NCBI RefSeq assembly: GCF_000715075.1
Contig: NC_134097.1
Span: forward strand, 126,602,997-126,666,996
Reading direction: 5' to 3'
Source of the DNA: Nicotiana tabacum
Taxonomy: Eukaryota > Streptophyta > Magnoliopsida > Solanales > Solanaceae
DNA length: 64,000 bases
The notes beneath the pieces are model-generated. The model searched no databases and was not told the origin of the DNA. It saw nothing but the letters and a program-made list of their open reading frames with translations. Of this stretch, positions 21,623 through 32,789 are shown in pieces. Position 1 is the stretch's first letter, and each line of letters starts with the position of its first letter. Made by a program: the position numbers and the translations under genes.

Positions 21623-24525
21623 ATGAGTCAAGAAAGACCTTTAGAGCCCAAAAGAAAGACAAGCGCAACATACACAAAACCTGGAACAATGACATCTTTT
21701 GCAAACCAAATAAGGACTTCGTTTAGCCAAAAATATGTTGTTCCCGCTAGACAATCAAACAAAGAGCGGCCTAATATTATTGTAGAGAATTTGCCAAGAG
21801 CAGTAGCCCATGCACAAACTAGATCAACCACTTTTGCAAAATATGTTGCTCCTGCTAGACAATCAAACAAAGAGCGTCTGAATATCATCGAAGAGAATCT
21901 GATAGTGCCACAATATTCAGAAGTAACAGCCCATGTACAAACAATATCAACCACTCCTACAACACAAGTAATAGAGGAACAAGTTCAGTTGGATTCTATA
22001 ACTCCTATTGAAGATGAACAATGTGAAGAACAAGGTAAGAACCTATAGTCTTTATCTAAAAATATTTATATCCTATTTCAGTCATAAAAAATATACCAAC
22101 AATAGTGATTTGGTGGTTTTGTTTGGTTGAAGGCCCTTCTAATCAAACAAGAAAAAGAGGAAAAACAAAGATGAAAAGTGTACATGGACGACATGAGCAT
22201 AAATTAATTTTACTTAACAACTTAAATCAACCCGTCGATCCTAGTGACGCAGTTGTGACAGAGTTTGGAAGCTTCCTCGGCACATTGGCAAGGAATGCGA
22301 CTCTATGTCCTCTTGATATTTTGGATTGGAGGAAGATGGACACAAAAGAGGATATATGGGAATATACCAAGGTCTGAACTTCTTAAGTTTTAATTTTTGA
22401 TTGAAAATCTTTCATATTTTCTGCACTAACAGATTTGACACCAATTGTAGGATAAATATGATATTCCTGAAGCTGCAAAAACATATACTTTAGAATCAGT
22501 TCAAGCTGCCTGGAGAAAGCATAAGAGTAGATTGAAAAAAGATCACTTTGACCCCTATAGAAGTGATGAAACTCGAATGGAACATATCCCTGAAGATGTT
22601 CCAGTTTCTTAGTTTAAGGAACTCCTTAGGTATTGGAACTCTAAGAAACTCCAGGTATGTAACTTTTTATTTGTTCTTCTTCATCTTCTTGAACTACTTC
22701 TTAAAGTTCTTCTTTATCTTCTTTTTAGTTTTCTCCTTCTTCTTGGCCATTGTTGTTGTCTTTCCCTTATTTCTCTACTTCAGGGATGCTGCTGTAAATG
22801 TTTTCAATTGCTAGATGGTACATTATAATAGTACATCCTATTCATTCCTTCCTTTTAAATTACATATACACATTCTCAAAATATCTGATGGAGCAGCTCT
22901 TTTCCCTAGTACCTGGCCGTAGGCTTCTGGGTTTGAGGCTTTTGGAGCAGTTCATAATGAGATTAATGAGATTGATGCTTTTCATGTTTATTATGGTAGA
23001 AAAACAGGAAGCAATCATGCCTTTACATCCATACTTTTTCTGTGGAAGTTTCCATACCAAATAGGACACGATTAACTTCAAAGCTCCTCTTCTCTGTCGC
23101 AATATATATGATACTTATGTTAGGCCTATGTGAAATGCTGCACTAGATTTGGCCTTCAGGTCCTACAAGCAGTTGTAAACAGATAAATTCAAATGATAAG
23201 CAAAAATTAGAAAAGAAAAAAAAAGCTAGGTGGTTTCTGTTTTTTCAACCTTGAAAGAAAAATATACTTATGATGCAGTCCTGAAGTCAAAGCATGTGAC
23301 TTGAAAAATTAAAATAATATGCTTTTGACATTTATTCTCAGGTACCTTTATTGGTGACATCTGCAGAAAAAACTAAAATAATTGTAAAGTTGAGGCTTAT
23401 GTGGACAATTATGAATATGTTAGATTTGATTAATCAATATGATAACTACGACAACAGCTAGCTTTTTCATGCAATATAAGAATAGTACTCATGTCAACAA
23501 CCACAATTTAATTTCCTTTAATGGATTTTGAACATAAATCTTTGTTAAGGAGTACTGTGTTATTTGATGTATGGATGTATAATGAACAGAAATCTTTACC
23601 TTGATTTGCTTTAGCTCATTTAATAGTAAGATCTATTGCTGATTTTTTATAGTCCACCACAGTGCATTTCACTTTGTACTTCTCAAGTCCTACTTGTAAG
23701 TTGTTGTTTGATGTTTCTTTCTGTTTGCAGAGAATGTCTAAAACTAACATTGAGAATCGAAAAAAGTTGAAGAATCCTCACACTGCTGGAAAAAGAAGTT
23801 TTGCTTTAGTTCGCTCTAAGTTAGTGTGTAACTAGCCAATCGTGGCAAAAATATTTCAATTTTAGCTTTTGTTTAGTTCATGGCAGATCATTAGGAATGC
23901 TAACTCACTTTCATGTAACTAGGAAAAAGACAAGGAAACTTCGGATCCTTTATCAGCAAAGGAAGTCTTTGTTGCTACAAGAAAAAGAAAAGTTGGGCGA
24001 TCATACAAGTCCTCGGATGAAGATACAACTAGTAAAATTGTGCGATTATATTTAATTAATGTTATATTGAGATCAATTATTTGTTTCTATTTGTTTACTT
24101 TTTATTTACTTGAATTATATTTTTTTGAATTTTCTTTGTAAGCTGAAATGGAGGAAGTTGAAGCACAACAAAACGAAAATGGTAATGAGTCCGTAGAGGC
24201 ATTTGCATCTGTCATGGGACCTGAACATTCAAGACGTCTGAGATTGTATGGACGAGGGGTTACAAGAACTTCTTTGAGAGGGAAAGTAGGATATTTTGAA
24301 CCATCTTCAAATACTTCAAATTCTATACAAAAATTGGAGGAGAAGATACAAAGAATGGAGGAAAAAATTGAGGAACAAAAGGCAACTATCCGTCAAGAAG
24401 TTGTTGCAGATGTCCTTGCACATCTTCAGCGTTCAGGAATTGATATTGATGCTACTATTATTCTTGCAGCATTGGGTGATAATTCATTAGGAGAAGCTTC
24501 ATCTGCTCAGCAAACAACATTGTAA
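21623..24525 (+). pseudogene. CACTA second gene, TNPA-like (Transposase_24), one premature stop
   Basis: Likely a DNA-binding accessory protein that recognises the subterminal repeats. Exons inferred from frame and GT-AG sites: 21623-22034, 22133-22371, 22451-22654, 23731-23823, 23923-24031 and 24143-24525. The second and third exons hold the Ptta/En/Spm plant transposase domain (QPVDPSDAVVTEFGSFLG, LDWRKMDTK, VQAAWRKHKSRLKKDHFD). The fourth has KNPHTAGKRSFALVRSK, the fifth a basic ATRKRKVGRSYK stretch. The last encodes a coiled coil (IQKLEEKIQRMEEKIEEQKA). The N-terminal exon repeats a VVPARQSNKERPN-like segment twice. An in-frame TAG at 22610-22612 breaks exon 3. Exon borders near 24031 are the least certain. 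Confidence 0.8.
22655..23730 (+). other. Large intron of the TNPA-like gene
   Basis: About 1.08 kb from donor GTATGTAAC to acceptor TTTGCAG. AT-rich, with no supported coding exon. Frames at 22548-22814 and 22798-23064 fall mainly in this intron and are not taken as genes. Confidence 0.65.
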
Positions 24526-25454
24526 CTAATCCATCGTCCCTATACTGCTACCAACAAAGAAGGCCAACTCATTCCAGGTATTAACTCATTGACAATTTAA
24601 TAATTTTTGTGAGATCTACTGTCTTAGGTTGGTACTTCATGTGCTGCACTTAATTATTTAAATGAGGTTGCGATTGGAGTGACTGTTACTTGAGCAGGTT
24701 GAATAATTTAGTTGTGATGTTGTTTTGTGATGCAATAGTGTTTGAAGATATTACGGCAGATTGTTGCTTAAAAAATTATAGACTGGAGAGTTGTTTGATA
24801 TGGTTTGTCTGTTGATGATTCTGGTTTGTTGTATGTTGTTAAAGAAATTAAATATTATTGTAACAGATGGGAGAGTTGAAAATTACTCTTGTGTATAGCA
24901 TAATATTGTTTTGAGCAGGTTAAATATTTTGAGATAGTCATATTTACAAAGGAAATTTTGCCGAAAATTTTAAAAATTTAGAGAGTTAGAAATTTTTTGA
25001 GTTATCAAATTGGTCATTCAACACTCTAATGTTACTTTTCCGTCCCATGCTTTTTTGCATTCCATGTGTGAGAAGAGCAGTTAATTAGCAACACTTTATT
25101 ATTCAATTTTCTTAAAACTTTCTTTGTTTAACTATTTGTGCTTGAATTTTGTAGGTGCATCGATTGCGGATGAAATCAGTGATGAAGACCTTACTTGAGT
25201 TTTGTTGATCGTTATTAGACTTTCTATCATCAAGGATATTTTGGTTTAGAACTTTTTGTATGCAAATTAAAACTCATCTATTTTGACTTTTGAATTGTTG
25301 ATCAAACAATGTATTCATATTTTTTTTTAGGATATGGATAATGCGAGTTAGATATTTTAATCTTTTTTTGTGGTTTCTACAAGTTATGATGTGTAAAATT
25401 TCATTGCATAGGAAAATTAGAAAATATGTCTCATTTTGCTTCCATAAATATTAC
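24526..25454 (+). other. CACTA 3' region after the TNPA-like gene
   Basis: About 0.9 kb, mostly AT-rich and non-coding. A possible 3'-UTR intron runs from GTATTAAC at 24578 to GTAG at 25154. It is followed by a short open stretch (ADEISDEDLT, stop near 25199) that could be a former last coding exon. Confidence 0.4.
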
Positions 25455-25917
25455 AAATTACAATAGTGAATTGTTGCAACGGACAATATAACCGTTCCAA
25501 TAGACCTAGTAAAGAACAATAGCATCCCTATAATAACGTTGCAATATGTTGCAATATCCGTTGCAATAGGATACAAACAATTGTTCCAATATATAACAAA
25601 ACCGTTACAATATATCATGAAAACCGTCGCAATAGATTTAAAAATTCGTTAGCACAATTATAACACAACGGTTTATAACCGTTCCAACACAGCAGAAAAC
25701 TGTTCCCATAGAGTGGTCATTGGTTGAGTTATAACCGTTGCAATAGTCATATACGGAGACGGTTTGAAAATTGTTACAGATAACCGTTCTAGTTGATCTA
25801 TTGTAACGCTGAATCTGGGAACACGTCCCAAACCGTCCCATTATCCCTATAGGGGCGGTTTCAGTATCTATAGGTACGGTTTTGAAAGGGTTGTCGTAGG
25901 CTTAATTTCTAGTAGTG
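25455..25917. repeat. Right CACTA subterminal repeats and terminus
   Basis: At least twelve AACCGTT/AACGGTT-type repeats in both orientations (ATAACCGTTCC, AAACCGTTAC, CAACGGTTTATAACCGTTCC, AAACCGTCCC and others), ending in TTTCTAGTAGTG. Denser than the left end, as is common in CACTA elements. Confidence 0.88.
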
Positions 25918-28004
25918 GGTGTTGGTACGGGAGGATAAAGGTAAACAATCTCCAATATATTATGTTAGTAAATCTTTGCTAGATGTTGAGAAACAATATC
26001 CTCATCTAGAAAAGCTTTCTTTAGCATTAGTTATGGCATCTAGAAAGTTGATACCTTATTTCCAATGTCATCCTATCTTTGTAATAAACCACTTTTCCCC
26101 GGAGGAATATATTGTATAAACAAGAACTATCTGGTAGGTTAGCTAAGTGGGCAATAGAACTCAGTGAGTATGATATCATATATCAGCCCAGAACTACAAT
26201 AAAATCGCAGGTTTAGCAGATTTCGTAGTAGATTTCAGCACGACTTTAGTTGCTGAAGCATAAAAGGAATTACAGGTATTTACCGGATCTAATTCAGGGA
26301 CTTGGATTTTATTTACTGACAGTTCCTCGAATGTTAAAGGAACGAGCTTAGGTTTTATTTTAATTCCGCCTTCAGGGAAAGTAATAAGACAAGCAATAAA
26401 ATATCATCCCATCACTAACAATGAAGTAGAGTACGAAGCTGTGATTGCAGGTTTTAAACTAGCATGGGAACTTGGTATAGAACAAATTGTAATCAAAAGT
26501 GACTCGCAGCTAGTAGTTAACCAAATGCGGGGGGACATACATAGCTTGAGAGCGAATGCAACAATACCTGAAAAAGGTATGCGAATTAGTTAGACAATTT
26601 TAGTCGTGGAAGGTCGTACAAATACCCAGGGAGGAGAATGCGGAAGCGGATGCGCTGGCCAATCTCGCATCTATTACGGAAATAACAAATGCAGAAAATG
26701 CCATTGTAATACATTTATTTCATTCAGATATCCACCAAGACAAGAACAAGGTAAAATTTAATAATCTAATTTGGGATTGGAGGAACGAGTTTGTTAACTT
26801 TTTGCAGTACAGAATCTTACCCGAAGACAAGAAGAAGTCACAGTTTCTTTGCCAAAATCCGTCCGGTATTGCTTAATTCATGGAAACTTATACCAAATGA
26901 TGTTCGGAGGACTTTTGGCATAGTGTCTCGAACCTTCACAAACGGAATATGTGATGAGGGAAGTACCTGAGGGGCACTGCGACAATCATGCTGGGGGAAG
27001 ATCATTGGTAAAAACTTTAATAAGAGCAGGATACTATTGGCCAAAAATAGAAGAAGAAGCAGAAAACTTTGTAGCCAAGTGCGATAAGTGTCAACGATAT
27101 GCCAATAAAATGCACTGGCCAGTAGAATTGTTATATTCAGTTATCTGACCATGGCCTTTTATGAAATGGGACATGGATATCGTAGGTTCGTTACCTCAAG
27201 ATAAAAGAAAGGTATTGTTTCTATTCGTTTTAACAGATTATTTTTCAAAATGGGTAGAAGCAGGAGCTTTCAAACAGGTGCGAGAAAAAGAAGTCAGGGA
27301 CTTTAAATATTATCTCCTGGTTTGGGGTTCCAAAGGAAATCGTGTGTAATAACGGGCAACAATTCATAGACACAAAAATCTCAGAGTTCTTTTAGAGTTG
27401 ACAGATTAAACGGGTTACATCTGCACCTTACCATCCTGTAGCCAATAGGATAGCTAAGTCAACAAACAAAGTTATTATTAATAACTTGAAGAAGAGACTA
27501 GAAAAATCAAAATTCAAGTGCCCTGAAGTGTTACCAGGGGTTTTATGGGATTATCGAACGACAACAAAAAATAAGTACGGGCGAGACTCCATTTTTACAT
27601 GTTTATGGCACTGAAGCCTTAATTCTAGTAGAAATAGGTAAACCAAGAACGAGATACACGCATGCTACTGAGGAGTCAAATGAGGAAGAATGCGAATGAA
27701 TTTGGATTTACTAGAAGAAAGGAGAGAAGAAACGCTAATAAGGATGGCGGCTCAAAAAGAGATGATTGAGCGATATTACAACATGAAAGCTAATCTTCTA
27801 TACTTCAAGATTGGGGACTTCGTCCTTAAAAAGGTATTTCGATCAACAAAAACGGCTAATGCGGGAAAGTTAAGTCCGAATTGGGAAGGCCCTTATTGGG
27901 TTCGTGGCATCTCTAGAAAGGGAGTATATGAGTTGGAAACCATAGATGGCAATATACTACCATCAAACTGGAACGTTGTTCATCTGAAGAAGTATTACTT
28001 CTAG
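25918..28004 (+). pseudogene. Fragment G, right piece: RNase H, second RNase H and integrase
   Basis: This continues the pol frame from 15414. The first RNase H shows YYVSKSLLDVEKQYPHLEKL. A second, archaeal-type RNase H follows (ELQVFTGS, then LFTDSSSNVKG and NNEVEYEAVIAGF at 26270-26540). Two RNase H domains mark the Tat lineage of Ty3/gypsy. Integrase begins with an HHCC finger (GHCDNH, then CDKCQR at 26966-27110). It continues through WDMDIVG and ends with WEGPYWV...VHLKKYYF. Several stops and frameshifts break it. Two catalytic residues look lost: the second Asp is Asn (27348-27350) and the Glu is Lys (about 27455). The element 5' to this point is missing from the window. Confidence 0.88.
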
Positions 28005-28089
28005 ACGAAGGAAGTACCCATGGTCGGGTATCACACAGATACAATTTTATTTTGTTCTTTTGAATTTTACTAACATTTTAGATGATAGG
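28005..28089 (+). other. 3' flank of fragment G up to the Ogre-2 LTR
   Basis: 85 bp after the fragment G integrase stop. Presumably 3' UTR of fragment G. The last five bases, ATAGG, would be the left target duplication of Ogre-2; its partner is beyond the window. Confidence 0.5.
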
Positions 28090-31000
28090 TGTGAGCACGT
28101 GATTTTTGCCCAACCCAAAATACTCCTGCAAAATCACAAAATAGATTTTTGTAGTTTATTTTAATTTTTTATAGAATTTTTTAGGAATATTTGTTTAACT
28201 ATACGCATTTTAGGTACATTTTTGCATAGAAAATACCAACATTATATAATCGAGTTTCATACATTGCATTCTTAGTTTGGTAGTTGCATTTTAGTTTAAT
28301 TGTTAATTAATCGCATCAACAAAACAAAATCAAAAAAAGTATATACATTGTTCCATTTTTTTAGTTTTAGTTTTAGTTTTAGTGTTTTTCTTTCATTAGT
28401 TCTAAAATTAATTAATCATTTTAGTGTTAGAATTAGGTAATTGAATCAATTTCATTATTAGGTCTTGTTTGGGATTTAATATAGGTTCAATTAAATTTAT
28501 TAGTGATTGGTAATTAGTATTAATTGGTATTAGTATTAAAATTAAATAAATAAAGAGGGGGAAAACTTTGTTTGGAACTCAAATTGGGCCAATTAAACTG
28601 CTGAGCCCAAATTTTTCGCTTGGATCTGCCCCAATCAGCCCAACCCTGCCCGGTCCAGCACCCCTTTACTAACCAAACGATGCCATTTTGCTTATTTAAA
28701 TCCCAACCGTTGATCTCCCTTGATCAAACGGTTGGGAACTAACCTACCCCTCCCCATATTAAGTGTTGAACTACCCCCCCCCCCCCCCCAAAACCCTCAG
28801 AACCCTCCCCATTCCCCATCTCTCTCCAAATCCCAAGCCTAGCCGCCCCCAAAATCTTCATCACTCGCCGCCGCCTGCCGAAAATCGCCCCACGACGGCG
28901 GATCATCACCAAATAACCCCTAATTAATACCCCTTACTCCTTACACCAGCCTAATCACCATCCTACTACTAATCTCACAAAAATCCCAACCGATTCCCCT
29001 CAATTTCAAATCTAGAATCCAGAAACCTAACTTCTTTCCCTTTTTTTTTGTTTTTTTGGGTTTCTTCAAATCGATTTGGCCTAAAGCTTATGTTTATAGA
29101 TTGCTCTCAACAAGAGCAATCAATTGGCATTAGTTTTGAGTAACTTAGAGGTCATCCAATGACTCACCGGACTCCGGCCAACTTCGTGGGACTTCGTTTT
29201 AGGTTTAATTTCTTTCCTCTTAGTACTTTCCTTGCCAATTGTCCTGCTCCATGTTTATTTGTTTATTTTCATTCATTTTTCTTAAATTTCGACAATAGAT
29301 TATGATTAATCCTTACTTTAATTATTAGTGTATTTGGTTTGATTGTTAATCGCTTATTTATTAGTTAATTTTAGGTGTTTAAGAAAATCGAATCATTTTT
29401 CTTTATTAAGTCAGTAATTCGGCTAGGTTTTTGTTTTTCCCTTGTTTTGAGGTAATTGTTTGTTACCATGTTTGTGTGTTCAGATGCTGGTCTACATTGT
29501 GACTGGGAAGGTTTGAATGCTAATTAGAAGTAGGGGGTTATTGGTAATAAACGAAAGTTTAAGGGGTTCAATTGGGAAGTAAAAAGGGAAGAAGCTTCTA
29601 GACATGGACAGTTGTCCATTTCTAGTCTTCAAAAGATGCTGAATTTGGATAAGGGGAGGGACAACTGTAAAAATTGGTTAGAAAAAGATTTTTTCCCCCT
29701 GAAATTTAAGGAGAGCACATGGGAGAGGGGTGGGCTTGTTTTCCTTATAAAAAATCACTCCTAGCTCACAAAAGGGGGACAAATTTGGACACAGAAAAAT
29801 ACCCAAAAAGTTTAGAATTCGTCTATATTTTAGTCTTCAAATTTTCTAGGTTTGAAGCTTTGTTTCTGGGCTTTCATTCTTCTGTTCATTCATTGTTGTG
29901 TATTGCTGCTTATTGAGCTGTGGCTGGGCTTTTATTTCTGCTGTGGTTTATTCTTCAAAAGTCAGAGATTTATTTTCTTATTCTTTGTTGTGTTGCTATC
30001 AAGGTATTAAGTTTCGATCTCTTTCTATGTATTCCACGTGTTAGAATGCTATAGTTTTTGAGAACATGCACTTATGGTCTACTTATGTGTTAATGAATTT
30101 CTCTTGTAGTAGTTCACCATCTCTGAGTTCAAATGAATTTACATTTTTATTTATTTGCCGCTTTTTAATCAATTTTCGACTAAGTAATTAAACACATAGA
30201 AGCTACTGTGAATCTAGATGGAATTATACATGCTCTGTTAATTTAATTCTTTACAATTGTTGTGATTTAATAAGTTTGCATGACAGTATGTCAAAATGTT
30301 CATTGATCATTAGTGAAAAAATAAAAATTGGAATTAAGACTTGTCAGATTAAGTGAAGCGGAGAATGTTGCTCAGTTCAAGCCTTCATGTTTCTGATTAA
30401 CTGGATCTGAAAGTTTGAAGGAGGACGCGAAATTGTGCACATGATTGGCCTAAATCAGTTGGTTTAATTTGAATTTTAGAATATGATGATGATATTTTTC
30501 TATGATTGTTATTCCATGTACAAAAACACAGACTATTACGTGTTATAACTTATTCATTGTAGTAGTCAATCAATATGTAAATAGTTATGACTCTATTTCT
30601 ATTTTTCTAAAATCCATCACTTCATTTGATTGAGTTTTATTTGTTTTATATCATGTTATAGCATTAAATGCCAATAATTTTACATACTCATGTTTGACCA
30701 TTTACCCCTTCTCCTTCATCGATTAAATGTCAAATTGTATTTTCCTTTTCTTAGAGTGTAATAAAACTACTTTGGTAGTATCCTATTAACTGACCCTAAA
30801 TGGTTTTAAAATAATGCAAGCTTGGTTATCTTTTGGGCTGATTGATTAATTTGGTAAGTTGCAAAAATGACCAGCTTTTGCTTATAGGATAACGTGAATC
30901 AACAGATTATAGAAATGAGCGGACTCTTACGCATAAAGGCTTCTAGTTTGAGATCCATACTCATCTGTGTTAATCGTGTTTCGTATCTCACCCAAATGGT

Positions 31001-31100
31001 ATCATTGCTTAAAGACCTCACAACAATCCCAAAGGTAGTTGATTAAATGAATATTCGTAATTTGCTTTAGGCGCGACTTAATCTAACATTGTAATTGTGT

Positions 31101-31265
31101 ACACGTTCGCGTGACATAATTTTGATTCTAAAAATTAATCGAGGTATGCATTCGCGCAACTTCGGCCAAATTTTCCTAATAATAATAAAGCGTGATTAAT
31201 TGTGGACACGTACGCGTGATATGATTTTTGACGCGCCAAACGAAGCGAGTACATATACGCGTGAC
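31101..31265 (+). repeat. CACGTNCGCGTG motif cluster in the Ogre-2 LTR
   Basis: ACACGTTCGCGTGACA (31101-31116), GCATTCGCGCAACTTCGG (about 31148), ACACGTACGCGTGA (31206-31219) and ATATACGCGTGACTCG (about 31252). A further copy, GCACACGTTCGCGTGG, is in the leader near 31822. CACG and CGTG can pair. The same motifs are in the Ogre-1 LTR. Function unknown. Confidence 0.7.
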
Positions 31266-31371
31266 TCGTTTCAGGTTAATTTCTTAATTTAAAGCGGTAA
31301 AAAGGAAAATGTGCATAGGTTCTAAAATATATAATTAAACAAATTGATTAATCCAGTTATGATTAAAGCGA

Positions 31372-31421
31372 CCATGCTAAAATCATGGAACCCGAGAATG
31401 CTTAACACCTTCTCCCGGGTT
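31372..31421 (+). ncRNA. Twin abutting hairpins at the LTR 3' end (Ogre-2)
   Basis: Hairpin A CCATG/CATGG around CTAAAAT (31372-31388). Hairpin B: AACCCGAGAA (31389-31398) with TTCTCCCGGGTT (31410-31421), a CC bulge, and loop TGCTTAACACC. Compared with Ogre-1, the A-T pair in stem A is G-C there, and C-G in stem B is T-A there. Confidence 0.6.
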
Positions 31422-31605
31422 AACAAAATTCCTTAACCGGATTTTTGTGTTTTGCGGACTGTAAAACAGAGTCAAACTTCCTCGATTCGGGATTCTAAAC
31501 TGGTGACTTGGGACACCATAAATTATCCCAAGTGGCGATTATTGTCATTTTAATTGGAAAAACTCCCTTATATCCCTTTGAGGTAAAAAGGAGGTATGAC
31601 GGCTC

Positions 31606-31624
31606 TGGTGACTCTGCTGGGGAC
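31606..31624 (+). promoter_or_regulatory. Primer binding site of Ogre-2 (tRNA-Arg)
   Basis: TGGTGACTCTGCTGGGGAC lies 4 bp after the LTR and complements the 3' end of plant tRNA-Arg (ending CCCAGCAGAGTCG plus CCA) apart from one T/C change and the last base. Use of tRNA-Arg is typical of Ogre elements. Confidence 0.85.
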
Positions 31625-32789
31625 AAGAACCCAGAATTTTTAGTTCAAGGTTCAGAATTCGAGTTTGTTAATATGATTGTTACTTGGCTTTATTTATTAT
31701 TAATATTACTGTATTTTGTGAATCTAATGTGCTAATTGCCGTTATTTACTGCTTTGATATCATTAGAAATGTATTAAACTATCTTCTTACGCCTACCATA
31801 TGAGTCTTCTAAGATATGGTGCACACGTTCGCGTGGCCCACCTTTCTGTTAGAAGTTATACCAAATAGAGCGAGGCTGGGCCAACAACAAGGCGGGGTAG
31901 ACTTTCGTGCTCCCGGTACGTTGCCCCCATCTTGGCTCGAGCTATCCGCTCGGGTAAGCCAGGTCTAGAACACAACCCCAGGTTTAAACCTAGAATAACA
32001 TAACCTCACGCCAGATCCCTAGTAGGAACGTTTGTTTGCATCATGTGCATTTGACCTTGGGGACTCAACACATGGGTTGGGTCCGTCTAGGACAGGTGTA
32101 CCCAAAATAACAGACCATCCTAATGCATCTGATGTGCTATGTGAACGTTTATTTGTTTCGGCTTGCATGTTGACCGGCTAGGAAAAGAAAATCAAGAGAA
32201 AAACCAAGAGTGATGTAGGAAGGAAATAAAGCTCGGTTCTGAAAACCCCGGTATTTGAAAATTTCCTGAAGCTCTGCCAATTTTTTTCAATAAAAAAAGA
32301 GTTAAGGAAAAAGAGTCATTTCAAAATGAATCAATAACATGTCTCTTCCGATTTTGTCAAAATTGACCGAACTACGCAGGTCTGATTCCCACCGAATGTG
32401 GGATACGTAGGAAACCTACATAAGGTTCGGCCTCATTTTTTGCAAAAAAAAGGAATATTCAAATAAAGTGTAGTTTAGGGCTTTGGTCAAAAGAATAAGC
32501 CGACCCAACTTCGTTTATGTCTTAAGCCGTTCTTACCGGTTGAAGGGCTATTTCCATAAAGAATGGATAAGTCTGTTGGTAAGGTGTTATTTTTTTCATA
32601 AAGTACCTTCCCCCGGCCTCAAAATTTATTTAGAATTGTGAAGGGGCCACGTTTACAAAAACGATCACTTTTGTTAAAATAACATAGGGTAGCCATTTTC
32701 TGTTGATTTTCTTTTTGTAGAAATTGAAAACTTGTTTCACAAAAGAGTCCATCGGAGTCAACCCTAACCTTAACCATCCACAGCTACAA
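31625..32789 (+). other. 5' leader of Ogre-2
   Basis: About 1.16 kb between the PBS and ORF1, non-coding. It holds a GCACACGTTCGCGTGG motif (about 31822) and the best-folding copy of the three-way-junction motif (32367-32430). Packaging and translation signals would be expected here. Confidence 0.6.
32367..32430 (+). ncRNA. Candidate three-way-junction RNA, 5' leader copy
   Basis: Three perfect stems: CCGAAC (32367-32372) with GTTCGG (32425-32430); TCCCAC (32387-32392) with GTGGGA (32398-32403), loop CGAAT; GTAGG (32407-32411) with CCTAC (32415-32419), loop AAA. This is the clearest of the four copies. Confidence 0.6.

Larger units (their letters stand above)
15415..25917 (+). mobile_element. 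CACTA (En/Spm-like) DNA transposon, 10.5 kb
   Basis: The left end is CACTACTAAAAA and the right end is TTTCTAGTAGTG, inverted repeats matching 11 of 12. Both ends are flanked by the 3 bp target duplication GGT, the size expected for CACTA elements. Short subterminal repeats of the AACGGTT type crowd both ends. Two genes lie on the plus strand: a TNP2-like transposase (17839-21308) and a TNPA-like gene (21623-24525). Each has one clear premature stop. The structure is otherwise that of an autonomous element. It interrupts RNase H of fragment G, and the host frame resumes exactly past it. Confidence 0.95.
28090..31601 (+). repeat. 5' LTR of Ogre-2
   Basis: TGTGAGCACGTG to GGTATGACG (ACG where Ogre-1 has ACA). 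About 3.51 kb. The first 420 bp are nearly the same as the 3' LTR at 63579. A C17 run (28774-28790), a poor TATA-like CATATTAAG near 28756 and a C-rich leader mark the putative promoter. ATAAAAAATC near 29745 is a second TATA-like site. A 9 bp hairpin GATTGCTCT/AGAGCAATC is at 29099-29121. No gene is supported inside. Confidence 0.9.
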
